IMG/VR virus record: IMGVR_UViG_3300021197_001919
Span: 1 to 45,371 of that record
Length of the DNA stretch: 45,371 bases
Reading direction: 5' to 3' (one strand)
DNA from: a virus
A model generated the notes under the pieces. That model saw nothing but the letters and a program-made list of their open reading frames with translations. It did no database searches and had not been told where the DNA came from. Made by a program: the position numbers and the translations under genes. Within the stretch, counting starts at the first letter, position 1; each line of letters begins with the position of its first letter. This document shows, piece after piece, positions 1 to 13,300 of the stretch.

Positions 1-1126
1 ATCTAGATATACAAAATTCACAAAGAATAAGCACACAATACAATCGTTACAAAATGAATTACAGAGCCTAACAAGAGAAAGAAAATCAATTAGTCATTCT
101 ATGAGGGAACTGAATAAATACAAATATGATAAAGAATGTCCACTATGCTTGGGTAATGCAGATGAACACATAAAACATCAAACGGAATATAATAAAAAAC
201 ATAAGGAACTCACAAATAAGATAGACTCATCTACAGATGCTATTGAGGTGTTGGAAGAATCATTGATACAATTAGCAAGTGCAGAGGAGCAGGATAAACT
301 TTATCACGGTCTAATAGACGAACTCAATAGAATAAGTCAGGATGCTATAAAGGTTGGTGGTAAGATAACAACAGCTACAGAAAAAGTAAAATTACACAAA
401 GAAGAGCTGAAGAGATTACAAAACCAAATAGATCAGTATTATGACAATGAGGCTAAAATTAATACTAATAAGGACATAGATTCTCAAATATTAATTGTAG
501 AGCAGGGAATCAACCAAGTCGATAAGGATAAAAATATACAACAGGATTTGCACAGAAGTGTGTTGAATAAATTAGCAGTAGCAAAAACTAATAAAGAGCA
601 GTTAGAAGAAACAATTAAGCAAATTTCAAGTTTAGAACAACGAATATTGGATTATGATATATACATGTCTGCTATGTCCAGAGATGGTATATCATACGAT
701 CTAATAGGGAAAACTGTAGAATCTATAGAAGCAGAAATCAATGAAGTGTTAAACAATATGATGGTGGGATTCACTATAAAGTTGTTAATGGATGGAAAAA
801 ATATAGATACTTTCATATGTTATGGAGATGATATGTGGTCTTTAGATCTAGCTTCTGGAATGGAAAAATTTGTGAGTAACTTAGCTATTAGAGTGGGACT
901 CATAAACGTATCAACACTTCCCAGACCTAATTTTTTGTGTATAGATGAGGGGTTTGGTACACTGGATGGAGAGTCTATAGTAAACATGGAGGGGGCTTTC
1001 AACTATTTGAAAACACAATTTGATTTTGTCCTAATTATTACCCACTTGGATTCAATTAAAGATTATGTAGACCACTTGATACCTATAGACGTTATCAACG
1101 GATACAGTAATATTAAATTTTCGTAG
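1..1126 (+). CDS. 46: gp46/Rad50/SbcC-like recombination endonuclease ATPase subunit (5' end outside window)
   Basis: The reading frame is open from the window edge (first full codon at base 2) to TAG at 1124..1126, so the N-terminal Walker A part is missing. A CPLC zinc-hook motif (bases 137..148) sits in a long charged coiled coil (about bases 150..640). The C-terminal ATPase lobe follows, with an ABC-signature-like stretch ASGMEKFVSNLA (near base 850), Walker B FLCIDEGFGTLDG (near 935..970) and the switch segment LIITH (near 1033). This order is that of Rad50/SbcC/T4 gp46. In T4, gp46 with the nuclease gp47 resects DNA ends for recombination-dependent replication. The family assignment is firm; the specific T4 role is inferred. 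No gp47 is visible downstream, because the next plus-strand gene is structural. Confidence 0.92.
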   Translation, partial: SRYTKFTKNKHTIQSLQNELQSLTRERKSISHSMRELNKYKYDKECPLCLGNADEHIKHQTEYNKKHKELTNKIDSSTDAIEVLEESLIQLASAEEQDKLYHGLIDELNRISQDAIKVGGKITTATEKVKLHKEELKRLQNQIDQYYDNEAKINTNKDIDSQILIVEQGINQVDKDKNIQQDLHRSVLNKLAVAKTNKEQLEETIKQISSLEQRILDYDIYMSAMSRDGISYDLIGKTVESIEAEINEVLNNMMVGFTIKLLMDGKNIDTFICYGDDMWSLDLASGMEKFVSNLAIRVGLINVSTLPRPNFLCIDEGFGTLDGESIVNMEGAFNYLKTQFDFVLIITHLDSIKDYVDHLIPIDVINGYSNIKFS

Positions 1127-1292
1127 GTAGTAAATTTAATTTTTTTTTATCCAATGCTCCCTGGGCTTGATAGTACTCATACAATATTCTAGCTAGATTT
1201 GCAGAAACCGTTAAACCTCTAGCAGTAGAATCTTGTTTGAGTTGATTATCAATACCACTAGTCAAGCTAACGGATCGTATAACTCTATTCAT
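1113..1292 (-). CDS. Small ribbon-helix-helix-like DNA-binding protein (59 aa)
   Basis: The complement has an uninterrupted 60-codon frame, ATG at 1292..1290 to TAA at 1115..1113, filling most of the gap between the gp46-like gene and the giant fibre gene. It overlaps the gp46-like stop convergently by 14 bases. The predicted protein begins MNRVIRSVSLTSGIDNQLKQ, continues DSTARGLTVSANLARILYEY, and ends with a basic tail. A short strand with alternating hydrophobics (VIRSVSL), an amphipathic helix, a Gly-Leu-Thr-Val-Ser turn and a second helix is the layout of Arc/CopG-type ribbon-helix-helix repressors. No good Shine-Dalgarno site is visible. TATAAATA (the T4 late-promoter sequence) reads on this strand at 1352..1345, about 53 bases upstream of the ATG. 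It could be a regulator facing the structural cluster; function and expression are inferred. Confidence 0.55.
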   Translation of the reverse strand: MNRVIRSVSLTSGIDNQLKQDSTARGLTVSANLARILYEYYQAQGALDKKKLNLLPTKI

Positions 1293-1344
1293 ATTAATAA
1301 TTATTAACTTTTAGTAATTTTATACCGGTTTCTGTTTAGTTGCA

Positions 1345-1352
1345 TATTTATA
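1345..1352. promoter_or_regulatory. TATTTATA element, putative phage late promoter
   Basis: TATTTATA ends 20 bases before the ATG of the 4042-residue fibre gene. The same octamer occurs in the gaps at 13522, 18324 and 38446, always ahead of a plus-strand gene. Here its reverse complement TATAAATA, the canonical T4 late -10 box, also faces the small minus-strand gene, so this copy could act in either direction. An AGGA at 1363..1366 is the likely ribosome site of the plus-strand gene. Confidence 0.4.
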
Positions 1353-1372
1353 GCTAACTAGTTAGGACATAT

Positions 1373-4300
1373 ATGGCATATCCTCCACAATTTGGTGGAA
1401 CTACACCTGAATCGCAAGACCCAAATAGATTGTATAGTAATGTTTACAATTTAGATCAATTAGACGTTCTGGTCGAAGACAATCCATCCAATCCACAATT
1501 CTTTAGTGTAGTTGGTTTACCTCAACAGCTTTCGTATGGAAAGACGTACTTCACTATAGCATTTAACGATCCCGAGGGATCTCCATACAGACTTCGTGAA
1601 GGGTCAGGTTTACTATTTGAATTTAAAGATGCTGGAGGTATAGTTGTATTTAGCGATCTCACTACTTACGAGGATGTAAATGGTGCAGCCGTTGCTTATG
1701 TATGGATTAAGAAAGATCCACTGAGAACTTTTGATGAGTTAGAAGAGGGTAGAGGATCACTTACTATTGTTGGTGAATTAGAAAACGTATCTCCTCAATA
1801 CCAAAATGTATATAACGTAAGACTCACTGTTCCTATTGATATACGAACTGATCTTCCCAACAATACTCCAATATTATTTCAAAGCTCATCTAGAATTCAA
1901 GAATCACTAGTTATATCAGAAAGTGTAGAATTTGATGCTAATAGCGAAACGTATAAGAGGAGTATTCTAAACGTAAGTGCCTCAAACCTAGACACGTTTG
2001 GAGGCCAAGTAAAATTTTTAGAACTAAGTTACAATGAGAATGAATCAAGTGCAGATCAGTTTAGATTTTTAACGGAATACGAAATAAGTGGTTCTGGAGA
2101 AGAGTTTGAGATAAGTAGTAGTGCATCCACAGGACTTAACCCAGTAAGTAATTTTTATAAAATGCCAATGCCCAGGGAGGTCAGGCGAGGTTCTAATATA
2201 GTATTTAGGTTGAGATTTAAGAATGGATCAGGACAAGTAGCCCAAGATCCTAGCATAGGACAAGACGTCATACTTAGTGCAAGTGCAACTTTTCAAGGTA
2301 CACCTCTAGTCATAGAAAAAGATGATAACTTAATGACGGGTTCTGTAAGTGTTGGAACGGGAGTAGGTAAGGGCTTTAAAATGTCAGGAGAATCTTCCGC
2401 ATATATAGCTTCTGCAGATTATAGAGGATTTACTAGTGCTTCTGCGGGATCCGGATCGGGCATTATTTTATTCAGCGGATCAGTATTTGGAGATATCACT
2501 GACGATTATCAAAATGGAGGTGTTGGTTTTGAAGTGGTGTCGGATAGCAGCAGCTTTTTACGATTTAGGTCAAACCCATCAGAATTAGATATACGCGCTG
2601 ATGCATTCTTTGTAGGTTCTACAGCAACACAATTTATAAGTGCATCTACGGGAATCATAGAAATATCATCGAGCAAATTTCATCTAGAGCCGGACGGTGA
2701 TGTCACACTAGCAGGTACCATAACAGCCGAAGCTGGTTCAATTGGTGGATTCCTAATAGAAGAAGGTAAACTTACGGCTGGTACAAATAACAGTGCCATG
2801 ACGATGAGTGGTGCGGATAGATTGTTGAGATTTGGAAGTGGTTCGAGCTTTTCTACTGATAATGTCGATGGTATTCTTATAGGACAGGATAGTGATGGAG
2901 TTTACAAATTTGCAGTGGGTCAACCTAATTCTTACATAGTATTTGACGGACAAACGGTAAGTATTAAATCTGACGATCTAGTAGTAACGGCTTCTAACTT
3001 TACCATTGATTCAAATGAATTTAAGTTGGCTACTAGCACGGTATTTATCAGTAGTAGTGGAGTGGGAGAAATAGGTCTAGGTAGTCCTATCCCAACCGGA
3101 ATATCTGCAGCAGGTAACAAAGGATTTTTTGTTGATGGTAACGGAAATGTTCTAATAGGAAATTCTACAGCCTCACGTATACAATTTGACGGTACGGATC
3201 TTACACTGAGCTCATCTAAATTTTATTTGGGATCTGTATCTCAGTACATTAGTGGAGCACTTGGTAACATAGAGATAAGTTCTTCTAATTTTCACCTAGA
3301 CAACACAGGCAATGTTACCTTGGCAGGTACCGTAACCGCCAATGCAGGAACTTTAGGTGGTTTTGATATCTCACAAGATGCGATAACATCTACAAATTTT
3401 TTTATTAGTGGTGCCGCTACAGACAATGAATATTTTATTTCTGCATCCAGTGGACCTTCACAGTTTTTCAACGTTAGAGCTTCTGGAGACGTAACTGCTT
3501 CCAGTTTATTATTAACAGGAGGTCAGGTAGCTGGTAATACTGTCACACGGGACAGAATATCTTTTGAAAAAAACTGGGCTATATCAGCTTCCGATAACCC
3601 AGTAGAATATTTTATTAGTGCTTCAAGGTTTCAAGTATCTCAACAAGGTGATGTTACGGGATCCCAAGTATTATTTACGGGTGGTGATATTGGTGGAGCT
3701 ACTATAGATGAAAATAGTTTTGCCTTTGGAGACATATCTAAAATATCAGCCTCATCAAATCCAGTAGAAATATTTATTTCTTCCTCACGGTTTAAAGTTA
3801 AGCATGATGGTCAAGTAACAGGTAGCGAGTTTCTTTTTGGAGATAAAGCTGGAGGTAACTTTGCACAATTCACAGGTGATACTTTAACCGTTGAAGGTGA
3901 CATTTCCGTAAACTCTATTAAATCTCCAGCTCAAATAGCTGGAGCTGCAGCAACAAATGAAAATGCTTCTGCATCTATATCAGCAGGAGGACACGCTACA
4001 TTCAAATCCGCTTCTATAGGAGGATTTGTAGTAAATCCAATATCTATACAAGATTCTAATAGCAATCTCGTATTAAACGCATCTGGTCAGATAACGGCAT
4101 CAGCAGTCTCAATGTCAGGAACTGTAACAGCTACATCTGGACAGATAGGTGGCTTTGCAATAGGTAACGACCTCTCATCTAACGCCGGTACGTTAAATCT
4201 CAAAGGAGCAAGTGGACAAATAACAGCTTCAGCTGTTAGTATGTCGGGAACAATTACAGCTACATCCGGACAGATAGGTGGATTTGCAATAGCAGACGAT

Positions 4301-7300
4301 TTATCTTCAAATCTTGGCACGCTAAAACTTAAAGGAGCTAGCGGACAAATCACAGCTTCTAATGCTCTATTGAGTGGTAAGTTGCTGGCTTCGGATATTA
4401 TAGCCACAGGATCTGGTAATATTGGAGGATTCTCAATAGGTGCAAACTTAATTTCTGCATCGAGTGGTCTCTTACAACTCAATTCATCAGGTCAAATAAC
4501 AGCCTCTGCTGTTTCTATGTCGGGTAACATTACGGCAGAATCTGGTCAGATAGGTGGGTTTGCTATAGGAGATGATCTCTCATCTAACGCTGGTACATTA
4601 AAGCTCAAAGGAGCAAGTGGCCAGATAACAGCTTCCGATGCTCTTCTAAGTGGAAATTTATTTGCTAGCAATCTTACAGCTACTGGGTCTGGAATTATAG
4701 GTGGTTTTTCAATAGGTGAGAATTTAATCTCAGCTTCAACTGGACTTCTGCAACTAAATTCATCTGGACAGATAACAGCATCTGCTGTAAGTATGTCTGG
4801 AATTATATCTGCTGAGGGAGGAGATGTTGGTGGATTCTCGATAAATCAAACTTCTATTTCTTCTACAAACAATAATTTAATTCTCAAATCATCTGGACAG
4901 ATAACAGCATCAGCAATTTCTATGTCTGGTACGGTTACTGCGGAGTCTGGTCAAATAGGTGGATTTGTAATATCCGAAGAAAAGATTCAAACTAGTGATG
5001 GAACATCTTTGGTACTTAATTCTGCGGGACAAATTACTGGATCCAATATATTATTTAGTGGGGGAACGATCACATCCGATGTAACTATTCAAGGTGATTT
5101 AGCGGCTAGCAGTATTTCAACTCCAGCTGGTGGTTCACCAAAGGCTATCATTGACGCTAGAGGCTTTGCTAAATTTGTTAGTGCCTCTATAGGTGGACTA
5201 GATATATCAACAACATTTTTATCAGCAAGCAATCTTGTATTTAGATCTTCTGATGGAGGTAAGATAGCTCTGGGAACTACTGAAGCTAACGAGACATTTG
5301 GAGCTCATAATACCGGTGTGATACTTAGCGGTAGTGGAGATTTTCAAGTAGTTAGAGGTCTCAACAAATACTTAATTATTACTGGCAGCACGTTAGATTT
5401 ACAAACAGATACCGCCACGATATCAGGTAGTTCGATAGTATTGGGTTCTCCGTCATTTTTTCTTGGAGATCAAACTAATTTTGTTAGTGGATCCACAGGA
5501 AACATTGAAATCTCTAGTAGTGGTTTTCATCTTAAACCAACCGGGGATGCTATCCTATCAGGTAGTATAACTGCTAATGATGGTACTATTGGTGGTTTTA
5601 CAATAAATCAAACACAAATCACAGATACGAACGGAGACTTGGTTTTAAAATCAACGGGTGAAATAACAGCATCTGCAGTCTCAATGTCTGGAACCATTAC
5701 AGCGGATAGTGGATTAATTGGTGGATTTGATTTAGCTAACAATAAGATTTCAAATACTGGTGGTCCTGGAGATGGTTCAATTATAGACATAGTAGTAACT
5801 GTAGTTGATTCAGGAGGTAACAAATTTGCTTTGGATGGAGTGGTCACTGCAACCAAAATTTTACTAGCAGGTAATACCTACAGCTTTACACAAAATGATG
5901 ATTCAAATGATAATCATCCGTTTAGGTTTTCAGAAACGGAAAACGGAACACATGGTGGAGGCGATCCTTACACTGTGGGAGTTACGGTTAATGGAACTCC
6001 TGGTGTATCTGGAGCATACACGAGAATTACACCAACCAGAGATACTCCTCTATTATATTACTATTGTGCAAATCATGGTGGGATGGGAGGAAGTGCCACA
6101 GTTACCACAGATAGTTTAGCGTTAGAACTACAGGGCAATACAGGTGAGATAACAGGCTCAAGATTTCTCTTTACGGGAGGAACAATATCAGGATCTGATA
6201 TTCAAATCACAGTTGGTACTGCTTCTTTAATTAGTGATACTGGAGTAGAAATATCTGGTAGTAATTTTCATTTATTAAAAGGAAACATTACAGCATCTAA
6301 TGTAGATTTATCTGGAAAAATTGCTGCTACATCCGGAGATATAGGTGGCTTTAGTATTGATGCATCTACCATATCTAGTTCCAATAATTCTCTCATACTA
6401 AAAGATTCAGGACAAATTACGGGCTCGGATGTTTTATTTAATAATGGTGTTGTTGGAGGATTTGAGTTAGGTTCAAATTTAATTAGTAGTTCTAATGGTA
6501 AATTGATTCTTAAATCATCCGGAGAAATAACAGCCTCTGCAGTATCGATGTCAGGAATCATATCAGCTGTGGGAGGAGACATAGGTGGCTTTTCTATTGA
6601 TGGTACAAGTATAAGTAGCATTAATGGAAATATAGTACTGACCAGTAATGGAACAATAACAGCTAGTGATGCTTTCTTGGGAGGAGACTTACGAGCTAGT
6701 AATCTAATAGCTACTGGATCAGGTACTATAGGTGGTTGGACTATATCAGAAACAAAAATTACAAGTAGTAATTTAATTATAGATAGTGCTGGTTCTATCG
6801 AGACGGCAGATTATTCGAGCAATGTACGTGGGTGGCGAATCAGTAGCGAGAATAATGGTACTGCAGAATTTGAAAATATAAGAATAAGAGGTACACTTAA
6901 AAGTACGGTATTTGAGAAAGAAACTATAAATGCTGTTGGTGGACAGTTATTAATAGCTAACAGTACTGTATTGACAGGATCGGGTGTAACAGCTACCGAG
7001 AGCACTATGAGTGTTGTAAATGTTACCGGTTTTTCTGGTAGCTATGACGGAGCTGCGGGATCAAATGAAATAGTAATGTTAAAGAAGCAAACTAGCAATG
7101 GGTTTGCAACAGAGTATATTCAGGTGCAGAGTTCTTCCAGAGACTTTCCGGCTAGTAACACAAACTTAACTGGAAAACTTTATGTTCTAAGAGGATACAG
7201 TGGATCGTTAAGCACAGATAATGATTTTGTAGGAGACTTAGCAACACAAGCTCAGTCTTATGAACCAGGAACAGTTTTAGTGTCCACGGGGAGAATCAAT

Positions 7301-10300
7301 ACTGGATATATTAGAGCAAATTCTAATCCCAATGATACTTCTACACCATATATTGATATCGTGGAGAGAACTGGAAGTGGGGTTTATGACGTACAGCATA
7401 AACTAAGATTAGGTGATCTAAGTGGTCTAAGTTCTGGTCTAGTTGGAAGTTCACCTGGATTTGGTCTATTTAGTGAAAATGTATTTTTGACTGGTAAGAT
7501 AACAGCTACATCTGGTCAGGTAGGCGGCTTTGCAATCACAGGAAATACAATTACAAGTTCAGAAAACTTATTGGTTTTGAAATCATCAGGACAAATAACA
7601 GGATCTAGAGTACTATTGGATGGAGGTAAGATAGGAGGCTTTACTCTCACGGATAATGCAATTAGTAGTTCTAATGGATCTCTAGTTCTCAAATCTTCAG
7701 GACAGATAACAGCGTCTTCCGTAAGCATGTCTGGTGACATAGTAGCCACTAATATTACAGCAGTACGGACGGGTATCATTGGTGGTTTTGAATTAGGATC
7801 TAATTTGATATCAGCATCTTCTGGTTTACTTCAGCTAAACTCTTCAGGACAAATTACCGCATCAGCAGTATCGATGTCGGGTAACATTACGGCAGAGTCT
7901 GGTCAGATAGGTGGCTTTGCAATAGGTGACGATCTCTCATCAAATGCAGGTACGTTGAGATTAAAAGGAGCTAGTGGTCAAATAACAGCATCAGCAGTCT
8001 CAATGTCAGGAACAATTACTGCAGAGAGTGGATTAATTGGTGGGTTTGAAATAGGAAGCTCAACAATATCATCACCAGCTGGTGTATTGAATCTAAACTC
8101 TCAGGGTCAGATAACAGCATCTGCAGTCTCAATGTCAGGAGTTGTAACCGCAACATCTGGTCAGATAGGTGGTTTTGCAATAGGTACTGATTTGACTTCT
8201 AATGCGGGAACATTAAACTTAAAAGGTTCTAGTGGACAAATAACTGCGTCTGCAGTAAGCATGTCCGGAATTATATCGGCTACTGGAGGTGACATTGGAG
8301 GCTTTTCAATTGACAACAATGCAGTATCTTCCACTAATAGTAATTTGATACTAAAGTCCTCTGGTCAGATAACAGCATCCGCTATGAGCATGTCTGGTGT
8401 CGTAACGGCACAATCGGGTCAGATAGGAGGATTTGCTATAGGAGAAGACTTATCCTCTAATTCAGGTCAATTAAATCTCAAGGGAGCTAGTGGACAGATA
8501 ACAGCATCAAATGCATTATTGAGTGGTAAACTTTTTGCATCGGACATTGTGGCCACAGGTTCTGGAATCATAGGTGGTTTTTCAATAGGCGAGAATTTAA
8601 TCAGTGCATCTAGTGGTCTTCTACAATTAAACTCTTCAGGACAAATTACTGCATCAGCGGTCTCCATGTCAGGAATCATATCAGCACAAGGTGGAGATAT
8701 AGGTGGATTTTCAATAGATGGAACATCTGTCTCCTCTACAAATAATAACTTAATACTAAAGTCATCTGGTCAAATTACTGCATCAGCAGTTTCTATGTCC
8801 GGTGATATAGTTGCAAATAATATTACTGCTGTAGGTACTGGAGTGATAGGAGGATTTGAATTAACATCCACTCAATTGAATTCTGCAAATGATAACTTAA
8901 TATTAAAATCATCTGGTCAGATAACAGCATCAGCCGTCTCAATGTCAGGAACCGTAACAGCTACTGCAGGATTGATAGGCGGATTCACTATAGATGCTGA
9001 TGAGATAAAGTCTACTAATATTATTATTGATTCTGCTAATGAAAGGATAACCGTAGGTAGTCAAAATGACGTAAGAATACAAGGTGGCGGAACTGATAAC
9101 TTTATTGCTATGGGGGATAAAATTGAAGGTTTTACCGATGAAGGAAGTAGTACTGAGGGTATATTAATTGGTATGGATGGGAGCAATCCACAAGCGGAGT
9201 TTGTACAGAGTGAAGATAACTACTTTATATTTGATAATGGTATAGACATAAGAAGTGATACCATAAAAGCTAGTGGTAGCAATATTATATTAGAAGCTCC
9301 TAGATTTTATCTTGGAGGAGATGCACAATTCATTAGTGGGTCCAATGGAAATATAGAAATAAGTTCTTCAAATTTTCATTTATCTTCAAGTGGTGATGTC
9401 ACGATGGCAGGAACAATAACCGCCACGGGAGGAACTGTTGGAGGTTTCAACATAGGAGATGATCTATCTTCTACAGCAGGTACATTAAGCCTTAAAGGAG
9501 CAAGCGGTCAGATAACAGCATCAGCAGTATCGATGTCTGGAGTGATAATGGCCAATCAGGGTAATATAGGTGGGTTCTCGATAGATAGTGGAAAAATTAT
9601 ATACACGGATACTTTTGAGCTGGACGCTACAGCCACTAATAATCAATACGTAATATCTTCCTCGACATTTAAGTTGGGAGCGGATGGTGACCTAACAGCT
9701 TCAAACGCTTTATTTTCATCCGTTAGGATAATTGGAGGAGCAGAGGACAATTCAGTAATAGGTGAGGATCTCAATATACCAAGTTTTGTTGGAGGTGGAG
9801 ATCTACACTCTATATTAAACTCTAAGGGGTCTTTCCTGGGAGGAGGTACGAGCAATGTTATATCAAGTTCCGCTGGTAGTTCAAACATATACAACGCTAT
9901 AGTAGGTGGTTCCAGTGGATCCATATCTATCAGCTCATCATTTAATTTTATAGGAGGAGGTTTTCAAAATACTATTCGTGGTCCAGTAGAGATGCAAGGT
10001 ACCGATATTAGTGGTAATACTATGATGAAGTTCTCCGCTATAGTTGGTGGAGATAGAAATACAATAGAGAGACGTTCCTTTGGATCAACCATCATAGGTG
10101 GTAGACAAAATTTAATTACAGGAGTACCGGTATCAAGTAGTATTTTTCTATCCAATGGTAATCCTACTGCTAGTGTGAACCGATCTTCTGAAGATTCACT
10201 GATAGCTGGAGGAAAAGATAACACTCTTTTTGATGCAAGACAATCTATTATTGTCGGAGGAGACGGCAATGTACTATCAGGATCAGTAAACTCTTTGATA

Positions 10301-13300
10301 GGTGGCGGAGATACTAACTTACTTTATAGATCACCTCATAGTATGATACTTGGTGGAAAACAAAATCGACTTTGGCACAACGACAATACTGATACTCAAA
10401 TAATAGGTAAGAATTTAGTTGGTGGAGGAGAAAGTAACTTCCTATACAACTCAGCTCAATCCTCAATAGTTGGTGGATTCAAGAATGTAATAACCGGATC
10501 ATTTGGATCAGCAATCCTGGGAGGAGCGTTCAACCAACTTACAGCTTCACATGGATCTGTAATTCTAGGTGGAGGTTACACAACAGTTGCATTGAACAAG
10601 CCTACTGATTTTGGACATCCTATGATCGGTAGAGGAAATTATCTTCACTACTCTTCAGCTTCATTTGTGGGTGGTGGAATATATAACAATCTAGGCTACA
10701 GTTTCCATGCTGCTCTAGTTGGAGGTGAATTCAACTTTATAGATCATTCCGACGTATCGTTTATTGGCGGAGGAGCACATAATGTTTTGACATCTTCGTA
10801 TTCTTCCTCGATAGTAGGCGGAGGCAGTAACAGATTATATCAAGCTGATGTTTCCTTTATAGGAGGAGGTTCACATAACGTAGTCAGTGAAAGTAACTTT
10901 GTGGCTATTGCTGGAGGTACAAATAACACGATACAAGCAGATAGTAGCGATAGTGCAATAGTTGGTGGAGCATCTAACGCTATCATGCTAGATTCGCCTG
11001 CAGGATTTGTTGGTGGTGGTAGATCAAACGTCATAAGTGGTTCATCTATAGCAAGTGTAATTGGTGGAGGAGTCAGCAACTCACTCTTCCATGCATCTTT
11101 TAGTGGAATTCTTGGTGGATCCGATAACACTATCAGTCAGTCTGAATACAGTCTAATAGGTGGTGGTGAAGACAATACTATAGTATCATCATCACGTTCT
11201 GGTATCCTAGCTGGTGATTATAACACAATTACGGCATCGATGTATTCTTTCATCCTAGGTGGAGAGAACAACAGGATGTCAGCCAGTGAATATTCAACCG
11301 CCGTTGGTGGTAAGGATAATACCCTGGGACCAGAAAATGTAGGTTCGGGATCTATAAAGTTTAGTCAAATCCTAGGAGGAGATTCTAACGAACTCAAAGG
11401 TGTCTTCTCATCAACCATTGTTGGAGGTAGATTAAATTCAATTAGAGAGACATCAGAAAATTCCTTAATACTTGGAGGCCTGGCAGGTAACATAACCGAT
11501 GTATCAAAAGAATCCATAATAGCAGCTGGAGTGGCTAACACGATAACGAGAGGAGATAGGACTGCAGTAATAGTAGGAAACAATAATAGTGTATCAGCCT
11601 CGACACTATCAGCAATAGTTGCTGGTCGAATAAATAAGATACATTCATCAGACAGATCTACAATTATTGGAGCAAGCAACCAAGACATAATTCACTCTAC
11701 CAACGCTACGGCATTGGGTGGTGCTGGAATAATAAAATTTTCTGAAACATCTGTTGGAATCAACTCAGCTGTAATAGGACATTCAACGGGAGTAATAGGA
11801 GCAGGTGGTTCTACCATCACGGGTAGTAAATATGCATTTGCTGCAGGTCAGAACAATACAATACAACGTGGTAGTAGTTTTTCCTTCATAGGTGGAGGTT
11901 TGGCCAATGAGATATGGGGTGCATACAGACAACCCAACCTAGGGGCTGGCAAAAGTTTTACCGGGTGGACGGTATTACAGGATTCAACACTAACTACTGA
12001 AGCCAAGGAAGTTGCTGGCATATATTCTAATATCGTGGGTGGTAATAACAACGACGTGGTCTCCAGCTCGTATTCATTTATAGGTGCTGGAAATGGTGTG
12101 GTAATCAGTGGTAGTGAGTATTCGGCAATCGTAATGGGTGATGGAGGTTCAACTAATCAACGTCAACGAATATGGCATGCCGCTCACTCCTTCATAGGTG
12201 GAGGATATTATTCACGCATTCAAGGTTCACCTTTTAGTTTTGTGGGAGGTGGAGATTCAAACCAGATATCAGCAAGTAGACAGCTTAACAACCAACAGCA
12301 CAGCAATGTAATTGTTGGTGGTGCTGACAACAGAATGGAAAACGGACCCAACGTAGAGGGTTATGTCCGAACGTTGTTTGGAAGTGAACTTACCATTTCA
12401 CCCAGCGTACTAGTCCATGCCTCTATACTTGGAGGAGATGCAAATATTATATACGGTGCTGGTTCTGCACGATCATCTATTGTGGGTGGTGAGCATAACG
12501 AGATAGGAGGGACTCCTCCCTCACCAGATTTTACGTATACAGGTCCAGGTGGAGGTCACAACGCCATTGTGAATGGTGTCAATAATGCTATAGGACCCGG
12601 AGCATATAATATTATTGGTAGCGGTCAAAACAATGAAATAATAAGTTCATCATACCACACCGGTACTGATAATGCAAAAGATTATAATTCAATCCTCAAT
12701 GGTAATACTAATCTCATTCGTAACGTATTTGCAGAAGGATTAACCATAGATAAACAACCGAGTGGTAGTTCTATGCGCTATAATGCAATTTTAAGCGGAA
12801 GAAGAAATTACATATATGCTCAAGGTGAAAGCAACGATACTTCATTTAATACAATAGGTGGTGGTCTAGACCAAACAATAAAGGATTCAACATACTCTAC
12901 TATTCTTGGTGGATACAACAATGTAATATCTAGCTCTACTTATGGAATGATTTTTGGTACAGCTAATACCATGACGGGAGACAACTATTCCACGATCTTG
13001 GGTAGAAACAATACCAACAACTTTGAAGATGCACATGTGCTAGGAAACGGTCTCACGGCAACACAAGACGATACCACTTTCGTGGATAACTTAATCGTAG
13101 ATGGTGTACTCTCAAAGGGATCTGGAACATTTAGGATCACGCACCCAAACCCAGCCATGTCTGCATCAACTTGGCTACAACACTCTTTTGTGGAATCACC
13201 AACACGAGGTGACAACATCTACAGATGGAAAGTTGAGCTCACGGGTAGCTCATATGGATTCAAACTACCAGATTATTACAAACATCTCAACGAAAATGAT

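Noticed and set aside
1127-1372. tRNA or terminator in the gap after the gp46-like gene
   Set aside because: No cloverleaf is found; the T run at 1139..1148 has no GC-rich stem before it, and most of the gap is the minus-strand gene.
4087-4482. Open minus-strand frame of 131 codons inside the giant fibre gene (with many others at 5608, 6268, 9643, 9964, 10840 and 11365)
   Set aside because: Ser/Gly/Thr/Ala-rich sense codons rarely give stops on the complement. These frames have no ribosome sites, mirror the sense repeats and are Pro/Ser-rich artefacts.
5895-6119. 74-codon plus-strand frame overlapping the cupredoxin-like segment in another frame
   Set aside because: The sense frame carries the ligand motifs and continues the fibre; the alternative frame has no start signal or recognisable composition.
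9730-13060. CRISPR-like regular spacing of repeats
   Set aside because: The periodicity is at protein level inside one open frame; DNA units are not identical and there are no cas genes.
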